This document shows positions 11,895 to 20,800 of a DNA stretch of 64,000 nt, one piece after another; the stretch's first letter is position 1; every line of letters begins with the position of its first letter. Under the pieces are notes generated by a model that worked only from the letters and a program-made list of their open reading frames with translations, did no database searches and was not told the DNA's origin. The DNA is taken from assembly GCF_023347535.1 (NCBI RefSeq), contig NZ_CP094473.1, positions 1-64,000 on the forward strand. Direction: 5' to 3'. This stretch comes from Faecalibacterium sp. HTF-F (GTDB lineage: Bacteria > Bacillota > Clostridia > Oscillospirales > Ruminococcaceae). A program made the translations under genes and the position numbers.

Positions 11895-12890
11895 GTGAGT
11901 GAGCAGAAGGTCAGAAACCGTCCTGAGATCAGCGTCATCGTGCCGGTGTACCGGGTGGAAAAATACCTGAATGACTGCATTGATTCCATCCTTGCCCAGA
12001 CCTTTGCAGACTTTGAGCTGATCCTGGTAGACGACGGCTCCCCGGACAGCTGCCCTGCTTTGTGCGATGCCGCAGCGGCAAAGGACAGCCGCATCCGGGT
12101 CATCCACCAGAAGAACCGCGGCCTGAGCGGCGCCCGCAATGCCGGGCTGGACATTGCCCGGGGCCGCTGGATCGCCTTTGTGGATTCGGACGATATGCTG
12201 CTGCCGCAGGCGCTGGAAAAGGCCCACAGCACAGCGGAAAAGACCGGTGCGGACGTGGTACTGTACGGCTTTGCGTTCACGGACGAAAACGGCAAGGTCT
12301 ATGATGGCTGGGATACGACCCAGTACGATGAGGTCATCCCGCAGCAGGAGATCTATAACCGGCTGGTCATCGGCATGTATCAGTCCATGTGCAATAAGCT
12401 TTTCCGGCGGGAGCTGTTCGACGGCCTGCGCCTGCCGGAGGGCAAAAAGTTTGAGGACACCTACACCGCACCCCGGATCTATGAGCGGGTGCAGAAGATG
12501 GCCAGCATCCCGGAGTCGCTGTACCAGTACCGGCAGGTGCCGGAGAGCATCATGCACAGCAGCTATTCGGTAAAAACACTGGACCGGGTGGAAGCTTGCT
12601 ACCAGATGTTTCTGGGCATGTACCGGCACAACGCAGAGACCCTGTGCGAAGCCTACCGCACCGTGCTGACCGCCCTTGTGGATATCTGGTGGCACCTGAC
12701 CCCGGAGGAGCGCAGAACCCCCCGGATGAAAGAGTGCATGGGATACGAACGGGACGCACGGCATAAGCTGTGGCAGGCCCGGGCCATCACCCTGCGGGGG
12801 ATCTCGGATACGATCCGGTACACAAAATCGCCCGCAAAGTATCTGGAACTGCGCAGAGAACGGCAGGCAAAACTGCAGAACCTGAAATGA
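11895..12890 (+). CDS. Family 2 glycosyltransferase, tandem copy 3
   Basis: A 331-residue paralogue starting with GTG at 11895, after AAGGAGAAACCGTT. The GT-A core is ISVIVPVYRVEKYL, LILVDDGSPDSCPAL and AFVDSDDMLL. After residue ~75 it follows a second subtype, QKNRGLSGARNAGLD, shared with copy 4; copies 1 and 2 have KPNGGVS there. The C-terminal half (MCNKLFRRELFDGLRLPEG) resembles copy 4 in layout and has no membrane helix. The sugar and acceptor are unknown. Confidence 0.9.
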   Translation: MSEQKVRNRPEISVIVPVYRVEKYLNDCIDSILAQTFADFELILVDDGSPDSCPALCDAAAAKDSRIRVIHQKNRGLSGARNAGLDIARGRWIAFVDSDDMLLPQALEKAHSTAEKTGADVVLYGFAFTDENGKVYDGWDTTQYDEVIPQQEIYNRLVIGMYQSMCNKLFRRELFDGLRLPEGKKFEDTYTAPRIYERVQKMASIPESLYQYRQVPESIMHSSYSVKTLDRVEACYQMFLGMYRHNAETLCEAYRTVLTALVDIWWHLTPEERRTPRMKECMGYERDARHKLWQARAITLRGISDTIRYTKSPAKYLELRRERQAKLQNLK

Positions 12891-12903
12891 TGAGGAAGTT
12901 ACC

Positions 12904-13893
12904 GTGAAAGAACAGCACACGATCCGGCCCGAAAGCAGGAAAACCATCAGCATCATCGTGCCGGTATATAAGACAGAGCGTTTTCTGAACGCCTGCATCG
13001 CTTCCATCCTTGCCCAGACCTTCACGGATTTTGAGCTGATTTTGGTGGACGACGGCTCTCCGGACAAATGCCCTGCCCTGTGCGATGCCGCAGCGGCAAA
13101 GGACAGCCGCATCCGGGTCATCCACCAGAAAAACCGGGGCCTGAGTGGGGCACGCAATGCCGGGCTGGACGCGGCAGAGGGCGAATGGATCGCCTTTGTG
13201 GATTCAGACGACACCATCACGCCGGACTTCTGTGCAAAGCTTTACCATGCGGCGCAGGAGGCCGGTGCGCAGATGGCCGTATGCAATTACCGGCAGGTGG
13301 ACGAAGCCCTGACCCCCATCCGGGAGCAGTATCTGCATGTGCGGCGGGAGGTGCTGACCCCGGAGCAGGCGTTGGAGCACAGTACCCTTCTGCCCTACAT
13401 GGTGGTGTGGAACAAGCTGTACCACCGCAGCATCTTTGCGCAGCTGCGCTTTGCAGAGGGCAAGCTGAACGAGGACACCCTGCTGATCGCTTACGCCTAC
13501 GAAAAAGCGAAAAAGATCGCCAACATCCCGGATGCGATGTACCTCTACCGCAAGGTGGCGGGCAGCATCGTGAACAGCAAAGTCACCCTGCGCAATCTCG
13601 ACCGGGTGGAGGCAAACTATGCGGTGTTCGAGTGTGCCCGCCGCCATGGCGTCACCGGCTCGCTGTGTGAGCTGTACTGGGTGCTGCTGCACTCGCTCAT
13701 CGATGTGGGCTCCCACCTGACGGCGCAGGAGCGGAAAACGCCCCGGATGCAGCAGGCCCGGGAATATGAGCGCCGCGCCCGCCGGGCACTGCGGCAGGAG
13801 CATGCCGTCACCCCGCAGGCGCTGGGCAATACCCTGTGCTTTATCCTTTCGCAGGACCGGTATTTTGAGACCCGCTGGAAAAACAGGACCTGA
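12904..13893 (+). CDS. Family 2 glycosyltransferase, tandem copy 4
   Basis: A 329-residue paralogue starting with GTG at 12904, 13 bases after copy 3 ends, with a weak ribosome-binding site (GAGGAAGTTACC). The core motifs are ISIIVPVYKTERFL, LILVDDGSPDKCPAL and AFVDSDDTIT, with the QKNRGLSGARNAGLD subtype of copy 3. The C-terminal region has VVWNKLYHRSIFAQLRF. It ends the cluster; the next transcription unit is the manganese riboswitch. No polymerase, flippase or other glycan gene lies beside the cluster. Confidence 0.9.
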   Translation: MKEQHTIRPESRKTISIIVPVYKTERFLNACIASILAQTFTDFELILVDDGSPDKCPALCDAAAAKDSRIRVIHQKNRGLSGARNAGLDAAEGEWIAFVDSDDTITPDFCAKLYHAAQEAGAQMAVCNYRQVDEALTPIREQYLHVRREVLTPEQALEHSTLLPYMVVWNKLYHRSIFAQLRFAEGKLNEDTLLIAYAYEKAKKIANIPDAMYLYRKVAGSIVNSKVTLRNLDRVEANYAVFECARRHGVTGSLCELYWVLLHSLIDVGSHLTAQERKTPRMQQAREYERRARRALRQEHAVTPQALGNTLCFILSQDRYFETRWKNRT

Positions 13894-13930
13894 AGGCGAT
13901 TGTTTCTAAAAACGGTTTCCACGGTTTGTC

Positions 13931-13959
13931 TGGACTTCCGGCGCGGGATATGCTACAAT
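13931..13959 (+). promoter_or_regulatory. mntP promoter
   Basis: TGGACT (13931-13936), 17 bases, extended -10 TGC-TACAAT (13951-13959). Transcription would start just ahead of the riboswitch. Confidence 0.6.
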
Positions 13960-13969
13960 AACAGAACGA

Positions 13970-14112
13970 TCACAAATACCCGTGGGGGAGTAGCAAGCGC
14001 CGGTTGCAGAAGGCGCAGCAAGTCAACACAATGGCCGGTGGTTTCGGTCTGGCTTGCTTTAATTTGCGAGACTCATGTGTTTTTGGCGCGCAGAATGCCG
14101 CCCGTGCACATG
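13970..14112 (+). ncRNA. yybP-ykoY (manganese) riboswitch
   Basis: The leader contains GGGGGAGTAGCAAGCG, then AAGTCAACACAATGG and a closing GCGAGAC. These are hallmark blocks of the yybP-ykoY aptamer, which binds Mn2+ and turns on manganese exporters. The gene downstream is mntP, the classical target. No covariance search could be run. Confidence 0.85.
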
Positions 14113-14131
14113 GAGTCGATGATAAAAATTG

Positions 14132-14173
14132 ACCCGGCTTCGGACGTGCAGGTGCGCCCGAGGCCGGGTTTTG
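14132..14173 (+). terminator. Riboswitch expression platform (intrinsic terminator)
   Basis: The stem ACCCGGCTTCGG / CCGAGGCCGGGT with a TTTT tail sits between the aptamer and the mntP ribosome-binding site. Mn2+ binding would be expected to prevent this terminator forming. Confidence 0.75.
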
Positions 14174-14213
14174 TATTGCCCGATATTCTGGTCAGATTCA
14201 GGAGGCAGACAAT

Positions 14214-14795
14214 ATGGAATGGAGCTTTGTATTTTTCCTCAACAGCGCCCTGCTGGGCGTGGGCCTTGCAATGGATGCGTTTTCAGTGTCGATGGCAAAC
14301 GGCCTGCACGACCCCCGTATGAGCAGGGGGACCATGTGCAGAATCGCGGGCACCTTTGCCCTTTTTCAGGCGGTCATGCCCATGACCGGCTGGGTGTGCG
14401 TGCACACCATCGTGGAGATGTTCTCTTCCTTTGAAACATTCATCCCGTGGATCGCGCTGGCACTGCTGGGCTACATCGGCGGCAAGATGCTTGTGGATGG
14501 CATCCGGGGCGAGGAAGCCGAAGAGGCCGCAGAGCTCAGCGCCGGTGCACTGCTCATGCAGGGCGTCGCCACCAGCATCGATGCGCTCTCGGTGGGCTTT
14601 ACCATTTCGGAATACGGCTGGCTGATGGCTCTGGCGGCATCGCTCATCATTGCGGTAGTCACCTTCTTCATCTGCATGGCGGGCCTGCGCATCGGCAAAA
14701 AGTTCGGCACGAAGCTTTCCGGCAAGGCGTCCATTCTGGGCGGCATGATCCTCATTGGCATTGGTCTGGAAATCTTTATTTCCGGGGTACTGTGA
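14214..14795 (+). CDS. mntP: Manganese efflux pump MntP
   Basis: MntP (DUF204) exports Mn2+ through the cytoplasmic membrane and protects against manganese excess. The 193-residue protein has six predicted hydrophobic segments in two halves. Each half carries a conserved motif of the type A-x-x-MDAFSVSMANG (near residue 20) and VATSIDALSVGFTIS (near 120), whose Asp residues are thought to bind metal. The ATG follows CAGGAGGCAGACAAT. The upstream manganese riboswitch gives direct regulatory support for this assignment. Confidence 0.95.
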   Translation: MEWSFVFFLNSALLGVGLAMDAFSVSMANGLHDPRMSRGTMCRIAGTFALFQAVMPMTGWVCVHTIVEMFSSFETFIPWIALALLGYIGGKMLVDGIRGEEAEEAAELSAGALLMQGVATSIDALSVGFTISEYGWLMALAASLIIAVVTFFICMAGLRIGKKFGTKLSGKASILGGMILIGIGLEIFISGVL

Positions 14796-14813
14796 AAGCT
14801 ATCATATAACAAT

Positions 14814-14841
14814 AAGCCCGGAAGGCTGACCCTCCGGGCTT
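14814..14841. terminator. Hairpin after mntP
   Basis: AAGCCCGGA / TCCGGGCTT stem of 9 bp. There is no T-run on the plus strand, so termination would be weak. Confidence 0.45.
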
Positions 14842-14847
14842 GTGCAT

Positions 14848-15038
14848 GAACTCCTTCAGTTTCGCATACGCTCGACAGCTCCCTCAAAGAGGGAGCCGAA
14901 CCCTCTCAGTCATCTCACTTTGCACAAATAAAGCTCCCCCGAAGGGGGGAGCTTTATTTGTGCTGACCGGAAGATGCAAAAAAGCTCTCTCTTTGGGAGA
15001 GCTGGCTGCGACCATCGGGAGCAGACTGAGAGGGTTCA
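14848..15038. repeat. Palindromic intergenic repeat, copy b (compound)
   Basis: Several hairpins in series (AGCTCCCtcaaaGAGGGAGC-like, AGCTCCCCCgaagGGGGGAGCT, AGCTCTCtcttTGGGAGAGCT) end in GACTGAGAGGGTT. It lies between the convergent mntP and GntR genes. Confidence 0.75.
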
Positions 15039-15060
15039 ACCATTGTTCCACATAGAACAA

Positions 15061-15738
15061 TTACTTTTCCGGCTCAAAGTAGTCGGCATATTCCTCGGTC
15101 AGCTTGGAGCCCAGCCGCCGGATGCCGCCGTAAAGGTGCTTTTCCACCAGCGGCTCAAAGGCGGCAAGGTCGCACCGCTCAATGGCATCCAGCAGGCTCC
15201 GGTGATCTGCGATCACTTCCGCAAGCCCGCCGCTGGTGATGGTGTCCAGCATCCGGAAGCGGCTGTAGTCGGCGTGGGCGTTCTGCAGGGTGCTCCACAG
15301 ATACATCTTGTCCATGGCGGCAAACCATGTCCCGTGCAGGGTGCGGTCGGCCTCGTACAGCCGGTTGTAATCGGGCTCTTCCGTGGCGGCAAGGGCCGCA
15401 TAGGCCTCCACCCGTCTGCGGATGAGCGCCCGCTGTTCGGGGGTGCACTGGGGCGCAAAATCCCGCAGGATGCGGGCCTCCACGGCGGTGCGCTCGTAGA
15501 TCAGCTCGTCCACGATGCGGCGGTTCAGCCGGGTGACGGTGGTGCCCTTATAGGGCACGATCTTCACCAGCCCGTTTTCCTGCAGTTTCTGCAAAACCAC
15601 CCGGATCATGCTGCGGGGGGCCGCAAAGCGGCTGCACAGCGGGTTTTCGCTCAGCAGGGAGCCGGGGCGGATGGTCAGATCGATGATCTCCCGCTTCAGC
15701 ACGGCGTAAATTTCAGCATCGGTTCTATATTGTTCCAT
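15061..15738 (-). CDS. GntR-family (FCD domain) transcription regulator
   Basis: A 225-residue regulator with an N-terminal winged helix (EIYAVLKREIIDLTIRPGSL, then APRSMIRVVLQKLQENGLV) and a C-terminal all-helical FCD ligand domain typical of the FadR subfamily. The ATG at 15738 lies just after AGGTGAGAGGT; an in-frame GTG three codons upstream is possible. Such proteins repress catabolic genes until a carboxylate-type effector binds. No catabolic gene lies beside it; it is flanked by two palindromic repeats, so its target cannot be inferred from context. Confidence 0.88.
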   Translation of the reverse strand: MEQYRTDAEIYAVLKREIIDLTIRPGSLLSENPLCSRFAAPRSMIRVVLQKLQENGLVKIVPYKGTTVTRLNRRIVDELIYERTAVEARILRDFAPQCTPEQRALIRRRVEAYAALAATEEPDYNRLYEADRTLHGTWFAAMDKMYLWSTLQNAHADYSRFRMLDTITSGGLAEVIADHRSLLDAIERCDLAAFEPLVEKHLYGGIRRLGSKLTEEYADYFEPEK

Positions 15739-15780
15739 ACCTCTCACCTAATGAAAATGATGTATTCCTTTAGCGGGCTC

Positions 15781-16015
15781 GCCCTCTCAGTCAAAGCCTG
15801 TCGGCTTTGCCAGATTCCCCCTTTTGTCGCTTACGCGCCATCTTCCCCCGGCGCGGGGGAAGTCTTTCCTCAAAGGGAGAGCCTTTGGCAGTCCACGCGG
15901 ACTGTATCTCTATGCCAAGGCCTCTCCCTTTGACAGACTCCCCCGGTCGGGGGAGGTGGCACGAAGTGCCAGAAGGGGAACAAGGTGGCTTTGCGAAGCA
16001 AAGACGGAGAGGGCT
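15781..16015. repeat. Palindromic intergenic repeat, copy c (compound)
   Basis: It starts with CCCTCTCAGTC and carries several GC-rich hairpins, including CTTCCCCCgGCGCGGGGGAAG and paired CTCTCCC arms. It ends with GGAGAGGGC. It fills the gap between the GntR and pseudouridine synthase genes. Confidence 0.75.
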
Positions 16016-16040
16016 AGGATGCTGACCGTATACAACAATC

Positions 16041-16730
16041 TTATTCTAAAAACTCTTTCCACGGTGCGGCGTCCGGCAGGGGCAGGCTGAACTGCAGGGG
16101 CTTGCCGGTATCCGGATGCCGGAACTGCAGGCCGCAGCTCTGCAGAGCGATGTCTCCCTTTATCCGGCTGCCATACTTGCCGTCGCCGGAGAGCGGATGC
16201 TTCCGGGCAGCGAACTGCACCCGGATCTGATGGGTGCGGCCGGTGTGCAGAGTGATGCCCGCAAGGCTCGTGTCCCCTGCTGTTTTCAGGATGCGGTATT
16301 CCAGAACGGCTTCCCGCACGCCCCTGCGGGGGCGGCTGACCGGGAACACCCGGCCCCGGCGGCTGTCCTTGAACAGCCAGTCCCGCAGGGTGCCTTCGGC
16401 GGGCAGTGCTTCGTCCGGCCCGCCTGCAATGACGGCGCGGTACTGCTTGATGAACTGCGGCTCTTCTGCCCTGCCCTCGGCCCGGCCGTCCTGCACAGCG
16501 TAGGCGTTCTGGCTCTGGGTGATCTGACGGCTGAGTGCGGCCGCAGCCCCGGGCGTGCGGGCAAACACCATCAGGCCGGAAACGCCGGTGTCCAGCCGGT
16601 GCACCACCCCCACAAAGGCGTCCGGGGCGTTCCACAGCTCCCGCAGCGCTGCGGGAACGCCCTCCTCACTGGAAAGGCCCGCGGGCTTGTCCAGCACCAC
16701 GATGGAAGCGTCCTCGTACAGGATGTTCAC
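16041..16730 (-). CDS. RluA-family pseudouridine synthase
   Basis: The 229-residue product converts specific uridines in rRNA or tRNA to pseudouridine. It has the family's catalytic motif HRLDTGVSGLMVFA (the Asp is the nucleophile, near residue 46), an N-terminal IVVLDKPAGL and the downstream R-T-H-Q-I-R-V-Q-F box. No S4 domain precedes the catalytic domain, so it belongs to the shorter RluA-like group whose targets cannot be predicted. Its start overlaps the end of the NUDIX gene by four bases (ATGA), so the two are probably translated together. Confidence 0.9.
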   Translation of the reverse strand: MNILYEDASIVVLDKPAGLSSEEGVPAALRELWNAPDAFVGVVHRLDTGVSGLMVFARTPGAAAALSRQITQSQNAYAVQDGRAEGRAEEPQFIKQYRAVIAGGPDEALPAEGTLRDWLFKDSRRGRVFPVSRPRRGVREAVLEYRILKTAGDTSLAGITLHTGRTHQIRVQFAARKHPLSGDGKYGSRIKGDIALQSCGLQFRHPDTGKPLQFSLPLPDAAPWKEFLE

Positions 16731-17281
16731 AGCCTGCCCTCAGCAATCAGTGCCTTGAGCTTCAGGATGCCGGCAATGGTCTTGCCGTCCCGGATCTCGC
16801 CGCTCATGACCATTTCATAGGCTTTATCCAGCGGCACGCGGTCCGGCGTCAGGAACTCGTCCGCATCCAGATGCATCTGGGTCTTGTGCAGGCCGGTGGC
16901 GACCCATGTATAGATGACCTCGGTATCGTAGCCCACGGTGGGGTAGAACTGGCCCAGAGAGATGTAATGGTCGGCGGTCAGGCCGCACTCCTCGCCCAGC
17001 TCCCGCTTGGCGGCTTCAAAGGGGTCCTCGCCCTTTTCCAGCTTGCCGGCGGGCAGCTCCCACAGCTCCTGCTGCATGGCGTAGCGGAACTGGCGCACCA
17101 TGCAGATGGTGCCGTCCTCAAAATAGGGCAGGATGCACGCACCGCCGTGGTGATGCACCACCTCACGGGTGGCGGTCTTGCCGTTTTCCAGCAGAGCAGT
17201 GTCCTTGGTCAGGGTGATGACCCGGCCCTCAAAGAGGACCTCGCTGGTAAGTGTCTTTTCGTAATGTGTGATCTTTTCCAT
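16727..17281 (-). CDS. NUDIX hydrolase, ADP-ribose pyrophosphatase type
   Basis: A 184-residue NUDIX protein with the complete box GKLEKGEDPFEAAKRELGEE, where the REx2EE glutamates bind Mg2+. The domain around it (VVHHHGGACILP, ICMVRQFRYAMQQELWELPAGKL) matches the ADP-ribose pyrophosphatase (NudF-like) branch, which splits ADP-ribose into AMP and ribose 5-phosphate. It comes first in a two-gene operon with the pseudouridine synthase; the four-base overlap supports coupling. Substrate choice is inferred from family only. Confidence 0.9.
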   Translation of the reverse strand: MEKITHYEKTLTSEVLFEGRVITLTKDTALLENGKTATREVVHHHGGACILPYFEDGTICMVRQFRYAMQQELWELPAGKLEKGEDPFEAAKRELGEECGLTADHYISLGQFYPTVGYDTEVIYTWVATGLHKTQMHLDADEFLTPDRVPLDKAYEMVMSGEIRDGKTIAGILKLKALIAEGRL

Positions 17282-17385
17282 TGTATTTACCCTCTCTGCC
17301 CGGCACAGCGCCGGTTTTCTGCTCTCAGTTTACGGCAAAGTGCGGTTTGTTGTCAATAAAGAGATGATAAATATAAGAGAGAGTG

Positions 17386-17563
17386 AACCCTCTCAGGCTC
17401 ACTGCGTTCGCCAGCTCCCCCGAAAGGGGGAGCTTTTTGTATCTTCCGGTCAGCACAAATAAAGCTCCCCCTGAGAGGAAAGACTTCCCCCGCGCCGGGG
17501 GAAGATGTCGCGCAGCGACAAAAAGGGGAATCTGGCACGGCGCAAGCCGTGACTGAGAGGGTT
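17386..17563. repeat. Palindromic intergenic repeat, copy d
   Basis: Bounded by AACCCTCTCAG and GACTGAGAGGGTT, with AGCTCCCCCgaaaGGGGGAGCT and CTTCCCCCGCGCCGGGGGAAG hairpins. The rest of the 565-base gap around it holds the nifJ promoter and no gene. Confidence 0.8.
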
Positions 17564-17717
17564 TCCACCCCCTTTTTGCGAAAAAAATCACAGGATCTGG
17601 CAAGGCAGGCAGGCTAAAACCAAAAATCCGCACCAACGCTTGCTTTACCGTACTAAAGACGTACAAAACAGCTAAAAAATTTTCTTTATTTTTGGTGCGT
17701 TTGTTGGGCGGTTTGCG

Positions 17718-17746
17718 TTTACTTTGCGGGCAGAATTTGTTATTAT
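17718..17746 (+). promoter_or_regulatory. nifJ promoter
   Basis: TTTACT (17718-17723), 17 bases, TATTAT (17741-17746). A ~95-base leader with a CCCatgtGGGG-type hairpin follows before the ATG. Confidence 0.6.
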
Positions 17747-17846
17747 AGTATACAAGCAATAGTGCCTTTATGGGGTTCTCCGGTCCCATGTGGGGCATAT
17801 TGCCCCGCGCAAAAGGTACCAAATTCTGAATAATGGAGGAAGAAAA

Positions 17847-20800
17847 ATGCCTAGAGCAAAGCAAACTATGGATGGCAATACCGCTGCCGCCCATGTAGCG
17901 TATGCCTACACGGACGTGGCTGCCATCTACCCCATTACCCCGTCTTCTCCGATGGCTGACTCTGTGGACCAGTGGTCCGCAGCCGGCCAGAAGAACATCT
18001 TCGGCAATCAGGTCAAGGTTGTCGAGATGGAATCTGAGGCAGGCGCCGCAGGCGCTGTGCACGGCTCTCTGGGTGCAGGTGCTGTTACCACCACCTTCAC
18101 CGCTTCTCAGGGCCTGCTGCTGATGATCCCCAACATGTACAAGATCGCTGCTGAGCAGCTGCCCTGCGTGTTCGATGTTTCTGCACGTACCGTTGCTACC
18201 CAGTCCCTGAACATCTTCGGTGATCACAGCGACGTCATGGCATGCCGCCAGACCGGCTTTGCAATGCTGGTCGAGAGCAGCGTGCAGGAAGTCATGGATC
18301 TGTCCCCTGTCGCACATCTGTGCGCCATCGAGGGCAAGGTTCCCTTCCTGAACTTCTTCGATGGCTTCCGTACTTCTCATGAGTACCAGAAGATCGAGAA
18401 GTGGGATTACGCCGATCTGAAGGAAATGTGCAACATGGAGGCTGTGGAGGAGTTCCGTAAGAAGGCTCTGAACCCCGAGAACCCCAAGATGCGCGGCTCC
18501 CACGAGAACGGCGACGTGTTCTTCCAGCATCGTGAGGCATGCAACAGCGTTTACAACGCTCTGCCTGCTGTTGTTGAGAAGTACATGGCCAAGATCAACG
18601 CAAAGCTGGGCACCAACTACGATCTGTTCAACTACTACGGCGCACCCGATGCTGACCGTGTGATCGTGGCTATGGGCTCCATCTGCGACGTTGCTGATGA
18701 GGTCATCGACTACCTGAACGCCAAGGGCGAGAAGGTCGGTATCGTCAAGGTCCGCCTGTACCGTCCCTGGGTCTCCGCTTCCCTGCTGAAGGTCCTGCCC
18801 AAGACCGCCAAGAAGGTGGCTGTGCTGGATCGCACCAAGGAGCCCGGCTCTCTGGGCGAGCCCCTGTATCTGGATGTTGCCGCTACCCTGCGTGAGGCTG
18901 GCCTGAACGATGTCGTTCTGACCGGCGGCCGTTACGGTCTGGGCAGCAAGGATACCCCGCCGTCCTCCATCTTTGCTCTGTTCAAGGAGCTGGAGAAGGA
19001 TCAGCCCAAGGAGCGCTTCACTCTGGGTATCACCGATGACGTCACCTTCCTGTCTCTGCCGGAAGTCAAGCCCGCTCCCATCACCGCAGCTGCTGGCACC
19101 AAGGAGTGCAAGTTCTGGGGTCTGGGCGGCGACGGTACTGTCGGTGCTAACAAGAACTCCGTCAAGATCATCGGCGACCATACCGACAAGTATGTTCAGG
19201 CATACTTCCAGTATGACTCCAAGAAGACCGGCGGCGTGACCATCAGCCATCTGCGTTTCGGCGACAAGCCCATCCGCAGCCCCTACTACATCAACCAGGC
19301 TGACTTCGTGGCCTGCCACAACCCCGCTTACATCCACATGGGCATGAAGATGGTTCAGGATGTCAAGCCCGGCGGCGTGTTCATGATCAACTGCCAGTGG
19401 TCCGATGAGGAGCTGGGCCAGCACCTGAACGCCGAGGCAAAGAAGTATATCGCTGACAACAACATCCAGCTGTATACCATCAATGCTATCGATAAGGCTA
19501 TCGAGATCGGCATGGGCAAGCGCACCAACACCATCCTGCAGTCTGCATTCTTCAAGCTGGCTGACGTCATGCCCATCGAGGATGCCGTCAACTTCATGAA
19601 GCAGGCAGCTCAGAAGAGCTACGGCAAGAAGGGCCAGGACGTCGTTGAGATGAACTGGAAGGCTATCGATGCAGGCGTTGACGCCATCCACAAGGTGGAC
19701 GTGCCCGCATCCTGGTCCAACCCCGAGGCTGATCCCGCACCCAAGGCTCTCACCGGCCGTCCGGAACTGGTCAAGCAGATCCGCGATGTCATGGAGCCCA
19801 TTGCCCGTATGGACGGCGACAGCCTGCCTGTCTCTTCCTTCGTGGCAAATGCAAACGGCGAGTGGGAGCAGGGCGCTTCTGCATACGAGAAGCGCGGCAC
19901 CGCTGTCAACGTCCCCGAGTGGGATGCTGCAAAGTGCGTTGGCTGTAACCAGTGTGCATTCGTCTGCTCTCATGCTACCATCCGTCCCTTCCAGCTGACC
20001 GCCGACGAGCTGGCAGCTGCTCCTGCACAGACCAAGAGCCGCGACAACAAGCCCGCAAACGAGTACAAGTTTGTCATGGCTGTGTCTCCTCTGGACTGCA
20101 TGGGCTGCGGCGAGTGCGTCACCGTCTGCCCCACCAAGGCTATCACCATGGTGCCGCAGGACAGCCAGGCCGATCAGCAGGCAGTGTTCGACTACTGCGT
20201 GGCCAACATCTCCAAGAAGCCTTCCAAGTTTGCTGACGATACCGTCATCGGTTCTCAGTTCAACCAGCCGCTGCTGGAGTTCTCTGGCTCCTGCGCAGGC
20301 TGTGCCGAGACTTCTTACGCTCGCCTGATCACTCAGCTGTTCGGCGAGAAGATGTACATCTCCAACGCTACCGGCTGCTCCTCCATCTGGGGCGGCACCG
20401 CTTCCATCTCTCCGTACACCGTCAACAAGGACAGCGGCCATGGTCCTGCATGGTGCAACTCCCTGTTCGAGGATAACGCAGAGCATGGTCTGGGCCTGTA
20501 CATCGGCCAGAAGACCGTCCGCGAGAACCTGATCAAGGAGATCGCAGAGGTTGCTGGTTCCGACAAGGCTTCTGCTGAGCTGAAGGCTGCCTTTGAGAAG
20601 TTCCTGGAGACCAAGAACAACACCAAGGCCAACGACGAGCCCGCAAAGGCCCTGATCGCTGAGCTGGAGAAGGCTGCTGCTGCCGGCTGCGAGAAGTCTG
20701 CAGAGATCCTGAAGAGCAAGCAGTTCATCGCCAAGAAGTCCGTCTGGATCTTCGGTGGTGACGGCTGGGCATACGACATCGGCTTCGGTGGTCTGGACCA

